The translations under genes were made by a program, and so were the position numbers. Source: an uncultured Acidocella sp. (GTDB lineage: Bacteria > Pseudomonadota > Alphaproteobacteria > Acetobacterales > Acetobacteraceae). Taken from it: DNA of 64,000 bases. This document shows positions 16,034 to 26,013 of this stretch, in pieces. Under the pieces are notes generated by a model, which was not told the DNA's origin, ran no database searches, and saw only the letters and a list, made by a program, of their open reading frames with translations. Numbering within the stretch: the stretch's first letter is position 1; every line of letters starts with the position of its first letter. The stretch lies in contig NZ_CAMIIE010000006.1 in NCBI RefSeq assembly GCF_946222605.1, positions 25,340 to 89,339 on the forward strand, written 5' to 3'.

Positions 16034-19000
16034 AGGTGCATCCCCGCGTGGGCGGGGAACGCCAAGCCCGGCTGCTGGAACACAAGATCACCACCGGTTC
16101 ATCCCCGCGTGGGCGGGGAACGCATCTATGGGGTGGTTGATGAGACCTTCAGCGGCGGTTCATCCCCGCGTGGGCGGGGAACGCGCGGGCGTGTCCGGCG
16201 CGCTGAGCAATGCCACCGGTTCATCCCCGCGTGGGCGGGGAACGCGCGCTGAAGGGCTGCAGCATGATTCCCGGCTGCGGTTCATCCCCGCGTGGGCGGG
16301 GAACGCATCAGCTTGACCGCCAGCCGGGTATCGATCGTCGGTTCATCCCCGCGTGGGCGGGGAACGCGGGTCAACCCAGCCACGGCCCGGACCAATCCAC
16401 GGTTCATCCCCGCGTGGACGGGGAACGCTCCGCCATGCGCGCGGTCAGCACCCATAAAGCCGGTTCATCCCCGCGTGGGCGGGGAACGCTTGGAGAGCAG
16501 CAATCCATTGGTCTCGGCGAGCGGTTCATCCCCGCGTGGGCGGGGAACGCTGGCTCTGGCAAGATATCGCGCCGCCGGAACGCGGTTCATCCCCGCGTGG
16601 GCGGGGAACGCGGCTTCGATAACGACAAATGGGCGGCAAGGTGCGGTTCATCCCCGCGTGGGCGGGGAACGCAGGTGGTGCGACAATGCCCGCGTAAGGG
16701 TGGACGGTTCATCCCCGCGTGGGCGGGGAACGCCCGCCGAAGATCGATCCCGGCATGGACCCCATCGGTTCATCCCCGCGTGGGCGGGGAACGCGCGATT
16801 GATAACGGGCTGCGCACGGCTGTGATCGGTTCATCCCCGCGTGGGCGGGGAACGCTCGAGCTGCGCCTGGCTCAACTGCCCCTCGGCCGGTTCATCCCCG
16901 CGTGGGCGGGGAACGCCCCATGATTTCCTGGCCGGACATGCCGGCGAACGGTTCATCCCCGCGTGGGCGGGGAACGCATTGAAAGGCGCGGCTGCAATTT
17001 GACGGCTGCCGGTTCATCCCCGCGTGGGCGGGGAACGCGGGCCAACCGAATCCCATCCCGCGCCCTATTTCGGTTCATCCCCGCGTGGGCGGGGAACGCA
17101 GGTCACCATCGCGCGTTCGTCGCTCGGCCGGCGGTTCATCCCCGCGTGGGCGGGGAACGCTGGGCCGCAACATTACAACAACTGTAATTTAACGGTTCAT
17201 CCCCGCGTGGGCGGGGAACGCTGGGAACAATTGGCTGAGGGACGTTCCCATGTCGGTTCATCCCCGCGTGGGCGGGGAACGCCGCCGCCCTCGCCAAAGC
17301 CCGTGGAGAAACACCGGTTCATCCCCGCGTGGGCGGGGAACGCCAGCGCTGGCCGGACGCGGCGTTTAGGTGATCCGGTTCATCCCCGCGTGGGCGGGGA
17401 ACGCGCGATCTGGACGCAATGCGATGACCGTGGCGTCGGTTCATCCCCGCGTGGGCGGGGAACGCATGGTCATGGCACCCTGGATCGCCTGCGTGGTCGG
17501 TTCATCCCCGCGTGGGCGGGGAACGCAAACGGCAGCCGTGCCACCTGAAAAATTTACCCGGTTCATCCCCGCGTGGGCGGGGAACGCCCCATGGGGTTGA
17601 TCGCTTTCATGTCGCGGTCCGGTTCATCCCCGCGTGGGCGGGGAACGCAGCTTGGGTGAAAAACTCATACCCAAGATAGACGGTTCATCCCCGCGTGGGC
17701 GGGGAACGCGATGCGCATGTACTCATCCGGAATTGCCGTCTCGGTTCATCCCCGCGTGGGCGGGGAACGCGGTGCAGGATGTGCGCGAGCGCATTAAAGA
17801 CACGGTTCATCCCCGCGTGGGCGGGGAACGCATCCCACCCCAAATTGGCGCGGTGGCGCCTACCGGTTCATCCCCGCGTGGGCGGGGAACGCGAACAAAT
17901 CGTTTGCCCCGATCTCGTCCATCTCGGTTCATCCCCGCGTGGGCGGGGAACGCTGGGCCAAACAGGGGCCGGATGATCTCGCGCCCGGTTCATCCCCGCG
18001 TGGGCGGGGAACGCCGGTTCAGGCAAATCAGACACCGGCATATTTCCGGTTCATCCCCGCGTGGGCGGGGAACGCCCCACATCGAGAAGCCCGTACACGT
18101 CCCAACGCGGTTCATCCCCGCGTGGGCGGGGAACGCGGTGATGCTCGGCTCAGCGGTGGAGATAACCTCGGTTCATCCCCGCGTGGGCGGGGAACGCGCA
18201 GCAACGATTTCACTTGGCCAGCCTGGGCCAGGTTCATCCCCGCGTGGGCGGGGAACGCCTCAGAAACAGTCAGTTTGCGGAGTATCACCCCGGTTCATCC
18301 CCGCGTGGGCGGGGAACGCAGGACGATCTCGACCGGGAGGTGTTCAAGTTTCGGTTCATCCCCGCGTGGGCGGGGAACGCAGATGGCGCGCGACCTACGG
18401 ATGCCGTCGCGACGGTTCATCCCCGCGTGGGCGGGGAACGCACGATCAGCATCACGGAATTCCAGATCACCCGCGGTTCATCCCCGCGTGGGCGGGGAAC
18501 GCCTACCAGAATCATTCAAAAAACATCCATGGATCGGTTCATCCCCGCGTGGGCGGGGAACGCGTGACGACACCTTGACCATTGGCGCCGGGCTTCGGTT
18601 CATCCCCGCGTGGGCGGGGAACGCACGGCCGGGGCGGAAGCCGCCGGCAGCTGCGGCGGTTCATCCCCGCGTGGGCGGGGAACGCTGGAGCGGATCATGC
18701 GCGAAATAGCTCATGATCGGTTCATCCCCGCGTGGGCGGGGAACGCGATTTCTCCCGGCAGATGAAGGGGAGGCGCGCCGGTTCATCCCCGCGTGGGCGG
18801 GGAACGCTCTAAATCCGGCCACGCTTACAAACTTGCCTGCGGTTCATCCCCGCGTGGGCGGGGAACGCCGACGCGCGCACATCCAACACGATGGCGACGA
18901 CGGTTCATCCCCGCGTGGGCGGGGAACGCAAGGATTTCGCGGCTCGTATGACGTGAGCACGCGGTTCATCCCCGCGTGGGCGGGGAACGCAATTTCGTGC

Positions 19001-20149
19001 GGAAGGAGGGTTGAGCCGTGACCGGTTCATCCCCGCGTGGGCGGGGAACGCGGACCTGAAGGCAAACTGGAATGGTGCGGAGGCGGTTCATCCCCGCGTG
19101 GGCGGGGAACGCTAACCCGCTTCCCGTGCGAACAGGGAAAGCACCGGTTCATCCCCGCGTGGGCGGGGAACGCCAGAGCGAAAAGAAATCGTTTCATTTG
19201 GGTTCCGGTTCATCCCCGCGTGGGCGGGGAACGCTCGTAGAGCAATTGCGCGCGAATTGCGTGGGCCGGTTCATCCCCGCGTGGGCGGGGAACGCTCCCT
19301 GACCAAGGGCGCGCAGCTCTGGAACAGCGGTTCATCCCCGCGTGGGCGGGGAACGCGCGTTGCTGGTCGGGCTCTCCTTGTCGAACATCGGTTCATCCCC
19401 GCGTGGGCGGGGAACGCATCGAATTTCCCGCCATTGTGGGCATAGATTTCGGTTCATCCCCGCGTGGGCGGGGAACGCTTAGAGGTAACGAAGATGGTAG
19501 GTACGAATGTCGGTTCATCCCCGCGTGGGCGGGGAACGCCAAGCGGGACAGCTTCCGATCCGGGTTATGGCCGGTTCATCCCCGCGTGGGCGGGGAACGC
19601 CGTGGCATTCTTAATCAGCGGAATGATCGCCGCGGTTCATCCCCGCGTGGGCGGGGAACGCCTGCACCAGGAAGCCGCCGGCAACACCGGTGCCGGTTCA
19701 TCCCCGCGTGGGCGGGGAACGCGATATCCCCCGCGTGATCGATGTCAGCAGCCCCGGTTCATCCCCGCGTGGGCGGGGAACGCTAGGGCTAGAACCACTC
19801 ATTTGTTTTTCCTAACGGTTCATCCCCGCGTGGGCGGGGAACGCTTATATGTTGTTCGGAGGATCATCTAGCGCCACGGTTCATCCCCGCGTGGGCGGGG
19901 AACGCTGCTTGCCAACGCTCTTAGGTATTTTCTGTGCCGGTTCATCCCCGCGTGGGCGGGGAACGCGGTCAAGACCCTCCACCCGGCAACTGCTGCCCCG
20001 GTTCATCCCCGCGTGGGCGGGGAACGCATGAGCGGATCGCCGGCATCGGTCGGGAAGGCCGGTTCATCCCCGCGTGGGCGGGGAACGCGGCGATTCCTCG
20101 ATCATCGGCGCCAGGCGCATCGGTTCATCCCCGCGTGGGCGGGGAACGC
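16034..20149 (-). CRISPR. Type I-E CRISPR array, 68 repeats and 67 spacers
   Basis: A 29-bp repeat recurs every 61 bp; on the minus strand it begins GCGTTCCCCGCCC and ends GGGGATGAACCG, the E. coli-like I-E type with a GC-rich stem. The first repeat (16034) and last repeat (20121) are exactly 67 periods apart, and checked positions between them (17193, 18230) are in phase, so all spacers are 32 bp. Deviating repeats: 16034-16062 (two changes, the leader-distal end), 16400 (one G to A in the stem loop region), 18230 (first base A). The array lies downstream of cas2 and is read in the same direction. The open frames across it are repeat artefacts. Confidence 0.98.
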
Positions 20150-20228
20150 TCTTCGCGTAGACCATTGTTTTAGCACACAGATTCACAATTCAAAGAACTT
20201 ACCGATTTTTAGCCCCCCAAAATGCTGG
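20150..20228 (-). promoter_or_regulatory. CRISPR leader
   Basis: The 79 bp between cas2 and the first transcribed repeat are richer in A and T than the flanks (for example the stretch at 20165-20210). The degenerate repeat sits at the opposite end of the array, which places the leader here. It should hold the array promoter and the Cas1-Cas2 integration signal. Confidence 0.75.
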
Positions 20229-20561
20229 CTAGGGCTTGTCTCGGCGCGGCGGATTGGCGGGATGCTGGGCGGCCATAATATCCGAAGGTGGCTTGAACGC
20301 CACTAACCGGAATCCGTCAAAATCCACGGGCTCCCGTCGGTTGGTTCCCCAGGTATCAAACTCGAACCCCGCATCATTGGGGGCCGCCCAAGCGATGACG
20401 GCATTACCATCCTCAATATTCTCACAAACTTGGCGCCAGATCATCTCGCGCACACGTCGCCCGTAAGTGCCAACATAGACTCCAGCGCGAACTTCGAGCA
20501 GCCACACCGCCAGCCGCCCCCGGAGCCGTGGAGGGGCATTTTCAACCACGATGACCAGCAT
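20229..20561 (-). CDS. cas2: Cas2 (type I-E)
   Basis: A 110-residue Cas2e, the dimeric core of the Cas1-Cas2 spacer integrase. It reads MLVIVVENAPPRLRGRLAVW, typical of the I-E branch, with the GVYVG strand after it. I start at ATG 20561 behind an AGGGG site; it overlaps the cas1 end by 20 bp. It is the last cas gene before the leader. In I-E systems Cas2 has a structural rather than nuclease role in adaptation. Confidence 0.93.
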   Translation of the reverse strand: MLVIVVENAPPRLRGRLAVWLLEVRAGVYVGTYGRRVREMIWRQVCENIEDGNAVIAWAAPNDAGFEFDTWGTNRREPVDFDGFRLVAFKPPSDIMAAQHPANPPRRDKP

Positions 20562-21489
20562 CGGACAGCCCCTGCGGATCTTCGAATGCGACCGGTTGCG
20601 CCTCTTCGGGTGCATCGGGCACGGGCAAGCCACCCGCCATCAAAATCTCCTCTATGGTGGGAATGAGCCGGGCGAGCAGGTTGGTGCGCCGGAAAGCATC
20701 CCGGCAACGGCGCCGCACGGTGGCAACCGGGTCAATCACACGCGCGCCGTCCAGCGGTTTGCCCTTTTCGGTAGCCGCCGCCACGGTAAAAGCCTCTGGC
20801 ACCACCGTCTCGAATTTGAAGATATCCGCCAAGTCGTAGGCAAAACTCTGCGCCTTTCCAGTATGCAAGAAGCCAATGGCCGGGGCATAGCCAGCCGCCA
20901 GAATAGCGGCTTCGGAAAGCCCATAGAGGCAGGCCGTGGCGGCGGAGAGGCAACGGTTAACGATATCAGCCGCGTCCCACTCTTTGGGGTCGTAATGCCG
21001 GCCCGACCACGCCACCCCATGGCGTTGGGCAAGGAGCCGGTAAGTTTCGCGCACGCGCGCGCCCTCAATGCCGCGCAACTGGTCCACCGAGCGCCTGGCG
21101 GGCGGCTCCTCGCCAAAGCGCAGCGCATACATCTTACGCACCACCCTCAGGCGGGCATCATCGTCCAGTGCGAGACGTGCCTGGTAGAGTAGGCGGTCAG
21201 CACGCGCGCCACCGGGCTGGCCGGACGCGTAAAGCCGCACGCCGGCTTCACCTACCCAAATGAGCAGCGTACCCGCCCGCGCCGCGAGTGAAGCTGCCGC
21301 GTGGCTCACGCGCGTGCCCGGCTCCAGCATGAGGCAGACGAAGCCGCCTACCGGGATGACCGTGCGTACCCCGGTGGCATCCACCAGAACAAAAGCGCCA
21401 TCGATGACATCGAGTTGGCCCTTTTCCAGGAAAAGAATGGAGGCCCGCTCCTTCAGAGGGATGGGACGCGGCGGCGTCAGCCCCCGCAT
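20542..21489 (-). CDS. cas1: Cas1 (type I-E) spacer integrase
   Basis: The 315-residue catalytic subunit of spacer acquisition. Expected metal ligands are in place: E142 in GIEGARVRE, H209 in GFLHTGKAQSF, and D219/D222 in YDLADIFK, matching E141, H208, D218 and D221 of E. coli Cas1. It lies 3 bp after cas6e and overlaps cas2. All active residues are present, so the adaptation module looks functional. Confidence 0.96.
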   Translation of the reverse strand: MRGLTPPRPIPLKERASILFLEKGQLDVIDGAFVLVDATGVRTVIPVGGFVCLMLEPGTRVSHAAASLAARAGTLLIWVGEAGVRLYASGQPGGARADRLLYQARLALDDDARLRVVRKMYALRFGEEPPARRSVDQLRGIEGARVRETYRLLAQRHGVAWSGRHYDPKEWDAADIVNRCLSAATACLYGLSEAAILAAGYAPAIGFLHTGKAQSFAYDLADIFKFETVVPEAFTVAAATEKGKPLDGARVIDPVATVRRRCRDAFRRTNLLARLIPTIEEILMAGGLPVPDAPEEAQPVAFEDPQGLSDAGHRG

Positions 21490-21492
21490 GGC

Positions 21493-22164
21493 TCAAGCCC
21501 TACGGATAAGCATGAGCCCGCAGCCAAAAGCCTTCGCATGGCCAAAACCTTGCGCCAAAGCTGATAGGAAGGCTTCGGGAGAGGTCACACGCAACACGCC
21601 CTCGAACTCTAAAACACCGATTTTTCCTGGCTTTGCGCCCCGGCGCGGCAAAAACAGCTGGTCGTAGCCATCCACACTTAGCTCGGCCAGGACAAAGCCA
21701 TGCTGCTTCCCCTGCGCATCCAACCAACTCCGCCCAGCGCTGGAGATAAGGCCAGGACGTACCTCATCGCGTTCGCCCTTAGGAACGGGCTTGAGCGCTG
21801 CCATCACTACATCGGCACGCTTGCCCCGTGCGGCCCCTGGCGCCTTGAGGCTACGTGTGGCGTTCGCGCGCAGCGAGAAACGCAACAGATCATCTTCGGC
21901 CAAGCTTGGCGTAAATGCCTTGGTCTCCGCATCAAAAACCGGGCTTTCGCCAGGCGGACGGGGGGAAAGGATGTAGAATGTTCCTTGACCGTCCTCCCGC
22001 CATAAGAAGTCGCGTGTGGCCGCACGGTCGCCCGCAAACAGTGACCAAATGAGCTTGTGCACCGCACCGACCCGGGCTGAGGTGGCCTTGGGCAAAAGCA
22101 GTTCGCCGATGGTTGCAATCGCCGGATCGCGCCGCAGCCGCGCGCGGGTGAGATAGAGCGTCAT
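21493..22164 (-). CDS. cas6e: Cas6e crRNA endonuclease
   Basis: A 223-residue endonuclease (also called CasE or Cse3) that cuts the pre-crRNA at the base of each repeat hairpin and stays bound to the 3' handle in Cascade. The conserved histidine H36 lies in AVHKLIWSLF, and the C-terminal glycine-rich loop is GFGHAKAFGCGLM. It overlaps cas5 by 4 bp and is followed by cas1 after 3 bp. Length and position are as expected for the I-E operon. Confidence 0.95.
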   Translation of the reverse strand: MTLYLTRARLRRDPAIATIGELLLPKATSARVGAVHKLIWSLFAGDRAATRDFLWREDGQGTFYILSPRPPGESPVFDAETKAFTPSLAEDDLLRFSLRANATRSLKAPGAARGKRADVVMAALKPVPKGERDEVRPGLISSAGRSWLDAQGKQHGFVLAELSVDGYDQLFLPRRGAKPGKIGVLEFEGVLRVTSPEAFLSALAQGFGHAKAFGCGLMLIRRA

Positions 22165-22889
22165 GGCGCGGCCTCCGGAGGCAGAATGGCGACCTCGCGC
22201 AGGCCAAATTGCCAGCGTTTGCGCGAAAGCGGCTGGTCCCGCACAAATTCAACATCCGCATCCCCTTGGTACTGGCTGCGCTCCAGCACGATCTCACCCG
22301 GTTTCGCCCACAGACCGCGCAAGACACGGTGGGCGGGGGTAGCTTGTACGCGTTGCCATAACGCCGACAGCGCGGCCTGGGGAGTGTTTGCGTCCATCAC
22401 CTCGGGAAGCAACGGCAATCCCAGCACGCAGGATTTGCGGCCCAGAGACAGCGTATAGTGTGGGGTGCAAAGGGCAGCGGCGATGTCTTCTAAACTGTAA
22501 GGAGCATCGTGGTGCGCACCAACGGCCAAGCCGGCACAAAAATCAAACCGATACTCCCGGCTGGTGAGCACGGTGTTCAGTTCCTGCTTGTTGGCCAACT
22601 CGTCGCGTCGTGTTGCGAAGCGGATCTTGCCACGCGAGGGCATTTGCGCCGTGTGGTAATCGGTGCCCGGGCGGCCTGGGGCGAACACCTGTAGCGCATA
22701 GCTATAGCCATCGCGCAACGCGGCCTGGGCGGCCTCATCCGTCCGGTCCACGCCCAAAGCCGCACCCAGCAGCCCGATCAGCTGCGAGCGCGTGGGGTGC
22801 CGCTCGGACACCCGGCGTTCGCCCACCGCCAGCCCCCCAAAAGAGGCCAAAGGGGCATAGAGCAACGCCGTGAGATAGCGCGTGCTCAC
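22161..22889 (-). CDS. cas5e: Cas5e Cascade subunit
   Basis: A 242-residue RAMP protein (CasD) that caps the 5' handle of crRNA in Cascade. The N-terminus LTALLYAPLASFGGLAVGERR carries the Cas5 signature. It overlaps cas7 and cas6e by 4 bp at each end, as in other I-E operons. The length is slightly above the E. coli protein (about 224). Confidence 0.94.
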   Translation of the reverse strand: MSTRYLTALLYAPLASFGGLAVGERRVSERHPTRSQLIGLLGAALGVDRTDEAAQAALRDGYSYALQVFAPGRPGTDYHTAQMPSRGKIRFATRRDELANKQELNTVLTSREYRFDFCAGLAVGAHHDAPYSLEDIAAALCTPHYTLSLGRKSCVLGLPLLPEVMDANTPQAALSALWQRVQATPAHRVLRGLWAKPGEIVLERSQYQGDADVEFVRDQPLSRKRWQFGLREVAILPPEAAP

Positions 22890-23923
22890 CGGACAAACGC
22901 CAGAATATCAGCCAGTGTGCCTTCGCCCGAGACACGCATCGTGGTGAACGGCTCGTCATCGCCATAGGCTTTGGCAAACCCCGCGCGCAAATCAAGCAGG
23001 CGCTTGATCGCCCCCTCCAGCGGATCCGCATCCTCCACCGGCTTAAGGAAGGCCGCTGCGAGAGAGCGCGGCTGGCTTGCGCCGCGTTCGGCAAGCACAA
23101 AGCTGGCACGGGCGCGGGAGGCGTAGCTGGCCTGCTTTCCGCTGGGCGCAATTGTGGCGGCTGCTTCGGCGAGGGCCGCGCAGGCTTCGCCGGCAAGGCC
23201 GGAATCGCCACCGAGATTTTGCACCAGCAAATCGCGGTTGATACACAGATACAGATAGAACAGGCCGGCGCCGAAACCAGCTTCGCCCAAGAACCCCGCA
23301 CCGGCATCCTCTTCGGGCTTCTTCAGGTCATCCACCGCCGTATAATAGTCATCCTCGATCGCCGACTTATGCGTGGTGATGGCGTGAGCGACCTGCACGG
23401 CGGCTTCCCGGTTATATTCGGGATTGTCAGCCAACATCCGCCCAAACATGGCAAGGTCTGCGGCCGCATCCGTACGGCGCAGAATTTCCCCAGCCTGTTT
23501 TTTGGCATCAAATTTCTCACCCGAAGCGAGGCGTGTGGCAAACTCCAGGGCCATGGCCTTTTCCTCAGCGGAGATGAACGCAAGCTGCTCCGTGAAGAGC
23601 GGATTTTTGTCCTCAGACTTGGGTTTGCCGAATACGGGCAGAATCTCGCGGGTTAGCTTCTGCGCGGCCTCTGGGGTTTGGCCCAGGCTCAACAGATGCT
23701 GATAAATAGTCTCCCCAATCCGTTGGGTGCGCTGCGCCAAATGCCCCTTGAGCTTGGCCTGGAACACATCCGAGACCCGCCATGCTCTCTTGAGCGATTG
23801 CGACGAGACCCGTAGGCGCGTGGTGCCGCCGACAATGGCGGATTTCGGCCGGCCGAGGTCATCGCGGTTGAGGTTCGAGGGCGCATAAAAGGTAAGCAGG
23901 TGCAACTGCACGAAGTCGGTCAC
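22886..23923 (-). CDS. cas7e: Cas7e Cascade backbone subunit
   Basis: A 345-residue Cas7 protein (CasC/Cse4), six copies of which form the crRNA-binding backbone of Cascade. It begins FVQLHLLTFYAPSNLNRDDLG, which is the family signature, and contains RVSSQSLKRAWR. It overlaps cse2 and cas5 by 4 bp. Length is close to the 363 residues of E. coli CasC. Confidence 0.95.
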   Translation of the reverse strand: MTDFVQLHLLTFYAPSNLNRDDLGRPKSAIVGGTTRLRVSSQSLKRAWRVSDVFQAKLKGHLAQRTQRIGETIYQHLLSLGQTPEAAQKLTREILPVFGKPKSEDKNPLFTEQLAFISAEEKAMALEFATRLASGEKFDAKKQAGEILRRTDAAADLAMFGRMLADNPEYNREAAVQVAHAITTHKSAIEDDYYTAVDDLKKPEEDAGAGFLGEAGFGAGLFYLYLCINRDLLVQNLGGDSGLAGEACAALAEAAATIAPSGKQASYASRARASFVLAERGASQPRSLAAAFLKPVEDADPLEGAIKRLLDLRAGFAKAYGDDEPFTTMRVSGEGTLADILAFVR

Positions 23924-24402
23924 AGGGCGGTCTCCTGATTTTGGCCAACGGCCGGATTTTCGGTGTGATAATAATCGTAGAGCCAGCGCTGGCGGCGGCG
24001 GTCGTTCCAGTCCAGAAGGCTTTCCGCAAGATCGCGCACATTGGCGCTCCGCCCCAACTGAGCCAGGGCTCGGCGAAAGGCGGTAAGCTGGGCTTCGCCA
24101 GGGGGAGCCTCCAGCAAGCGGCGGAAACGCAGGGCAGAGCAGCAGGGCTGCCCCTCCGGCGAACCCAAGGCCTTGGCGACGCGTAGATGCGGCGCGTCAT
24201 CGCGTACCTCCGCTAGAACAGCGGCGAGAACCGCCACGCCCTCCAATTCGTCAGGCCTTTTTTTCAAACGGCGCGCTAATTTCAGTGTCTCTGGTTCCAT
24301 GAGGATGGTGGTGAGATCGCCTGCCCGGCGCAGCCTTGCCACCGCACCGCGGTCGTCCTTCAGACCGAACCACCATTCATAGATAGCGTCCGCGTTGCTC
24401 AT
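23920..24402 (-). CDS. cse2: Cse2 (Cas11) small Cascade subunit
   Basis: A 160-residue helical protein (CasB), the small subunit that stabilises the R-loop in Cascade. I start at ATG 24402 (MSNADAIYEWWFG), which overlaps the cse1 stop as ATGA. An in-frame upstream extension would lie wholly inside cse1 and is rejected. The family pattern includes RAGDLTTIL and the C-terminal WNDRRRQRWLYDYY. Confidence 0.93.
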   Translation of the reverse strand: MSNADAIYEWWFGLKDDRGAVARLRRAGDLTTILMEPETLKLARRLKKRPDELEGVAVLAAVLAEVRDDAPHLRVAKALGSPEGQPCCSALRFRRLLEAPPGEAQLTAFRRALAQLGRSANVRDLAESLLDWNDRRRQRWLYDYYHTENPAVGQNQETAL

Positions 24403-25964
24403 GCCGCTTTCCTCTTCTTGCTTAGTTCGGGCGAAGGCAGGTTGAAGGCATCGAACAATGCCTTGCCAGCACCATACCCGTTCATGGCCATGGCCAAGCC
24501 CCTTGCGGCCTTTGCCACCCTCGCCGGATGGTCGGACTGCGTGATGGGCGCTGCTTCGTCGAACAGGCGCAACACCAAACGCCGCAGGGCGGAAAGAAAG
24601 GATTTTGCAATATCGTCGCGGTCCGCCAGCCCCACGCGGCGCGCCTGGGCGTAAAAATCCGGATCGCTTTCCTGCCAAAACCGTGACCGGAGTGTGGTGA
24701 AAAGGCCTGCGGCTAAATCAGCCTTGGCGCCTTCAGCAAAGAGCGCGTTACGAACCGCCATGCGCAGCAGCCCCGCAGCAATCTCCGCCCCGGCAATAAG
24801 CTGGCGCAAAACTTCATCGCGTAAATCCGCATCCACACCGCCAAACACCGGCAACTCAGCTTCAACAAAGCCGCGCGCCTTCATGTTGTCCATATCGTAG
24901 CCCGCCGCCAGGATGCGCCAGTCATAATCAGCGGCGCGGTCGATGGCATAGGTGGAGATGCAGGAAGCGGGTTTACCGGTGCCATCGCTCTCGGCGAATA
25001 ACAGCCCCAGAAAATCCTTGTACCCGATCCCCGCGGGTTGCGGATGCACCGGCAGATACTCAGAATCCTTAGGTTTTTGCTTGTAATAGGGGCTGAGCGG
25101 ATGCTCGAACGCCGCATAATTGGCGCCATAGGGACGCTGGCACCAGCTGGTGACGATGACATCATCAGCAAGCCCGGTCAGGTCGCAGACCGCTCCGCCT
25201 CCGGGGGCAAACACCAGCCGAATGCGCCGCGGCGTAGCCCAAAACGCCAAGGGATCGTTGTCCCGCGCGGGGCTGACCTTCGCATCCTTCTCGGAACTGC
25301 GGGTTTTAGCCAGCCAAGGGAATACATGAGGCCAATCCGGCGCGGCAACAGGCCTCCCGATGGGTACATTGGCCCACAGCATTTGCCAGAGTGTTGGCTC
25401 GCCGGCAGGCAGGGCCAGCGTCGTAAGTGGACCTCCGCCACGCAGACCTGTGCGGTTCCCCTTCCCACCCGCTGGCGCAAAAGTTTGTAGTGTATACAGC
25501 GCCACGGCAGCCGCCGCACGGCTGAGCGTTTGGACCTGCCCGCGCTTGTTGAGTAGGTCAGAATTGCTATCAATGGTCTCCTTACCCGGTGCTTCGATTA
25601 GCAATGTGCTAATTGTTTTGGGCTTGACATCCAGCGGCTCAAAATCCTGCATGAAGCGCGGACCGTCTCCATCGAGGTTGAACACCTCGGTGAAAGGCGC
25701 CAGCGCGGCTTCAAGCTCTGCCAGCGTTGGCGCGGTTTCATTCAATTTTTTCCAATGACGCCCGCTGGTGGGCGGGAAAGCCACCGCCAGCAACCCGATG
25801 AGAAATTCCAGCGTCGCCAAGCGGAAATCGGCTCGCGGCCAAGTAACGGCCATCACGGGGTCAGTGTCGAGCGCCTCGACGATCTGGGCAGGCCGGATCC
25901 AGCACGGTCCGGAGGCGCGGCGGACGACCGGCAGCCAAGCCTCGGAAAGAAGAGAGTAGGCCAT
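24399..25964 (-). CDS. cse1: Cse1 (Cas8e) large Cascade subunit
   Basis: A 521-residue protein (CasA) that recognises the PAM and recruits Cas3. It begins MAYSLLSEAWLPVVRR, as in the family, and carries the Cas8e region with FNLDGDGPRFMQDF and the C-terminal four-helix bundle. It begins 49 bp after cas3 and overlaps cse2 by 4 bp. Length compares with 502 residues in E. coli. Confidence 0.95.
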   Translation of the reverse strand: MAYSLLSEAWLPVVRRASGPCWIRPAQIVEALDTDPVMAVTWPRADFRLATLEFLIGLLAVAFPPTSGRHWKKLNETAPTLAELEAALAPFTEVFNLDGDGPRFMQDFEPLDVKPKTISTLLIEAPGKETIDSNSDLLNKRGQVQTLSRAAAAVALYTLQTFAPAGGKGNRTGLRGGGPLTTLALPAGEPTLWQMLWANVPIGRPVAAPDWPHVFPWLAKTRSSEKDAKVSPARDNDPLAFWATPRRIRLVFAPGGGAVCDLTGLADDVIVTSWCQRPYGANYAAFEHPLSPYYKQKPKDSEYLPVHPQPAGIGYKDFLGLLFAESDGTGKPASCISTYAIDRAADYDWRILAAGYDMDNMKARGFVEAELPVFGGVDADLRDEVLRQLIAGAEIAAGLLRMAVRNALFAEGAKADLAAGLFTTLRSRFWQESDPDFYAQARRVGLADRDDIAKSFLSALRRLVLRLFDEAAPITQSDHPARVAKAARGLAMAMNGYGAGKALFDAFNLPSPELSKKRKAA

Positions 25965-26013
25965 TGCGACTCCAGAACGCTAATGGCAAGAAAGCTGCCA
26001 CAACCAGAAATGG

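Noticed and set aside
16034..20149. Long open frames across the array encoding repeated RFIPAWAGN, VHPRVGGER or SSPRGRGT peptides
   Set aside because: They are translations of the CRISPR repeats in three frames; the 61-bp period with unrelated spacers is a CRISPR array, not a protein.
24403..24678. N-terminal extension of Cse2
   Set aside because: It lies inside cse1, and the ATGA overlap at 24399-24402 is the normal start.
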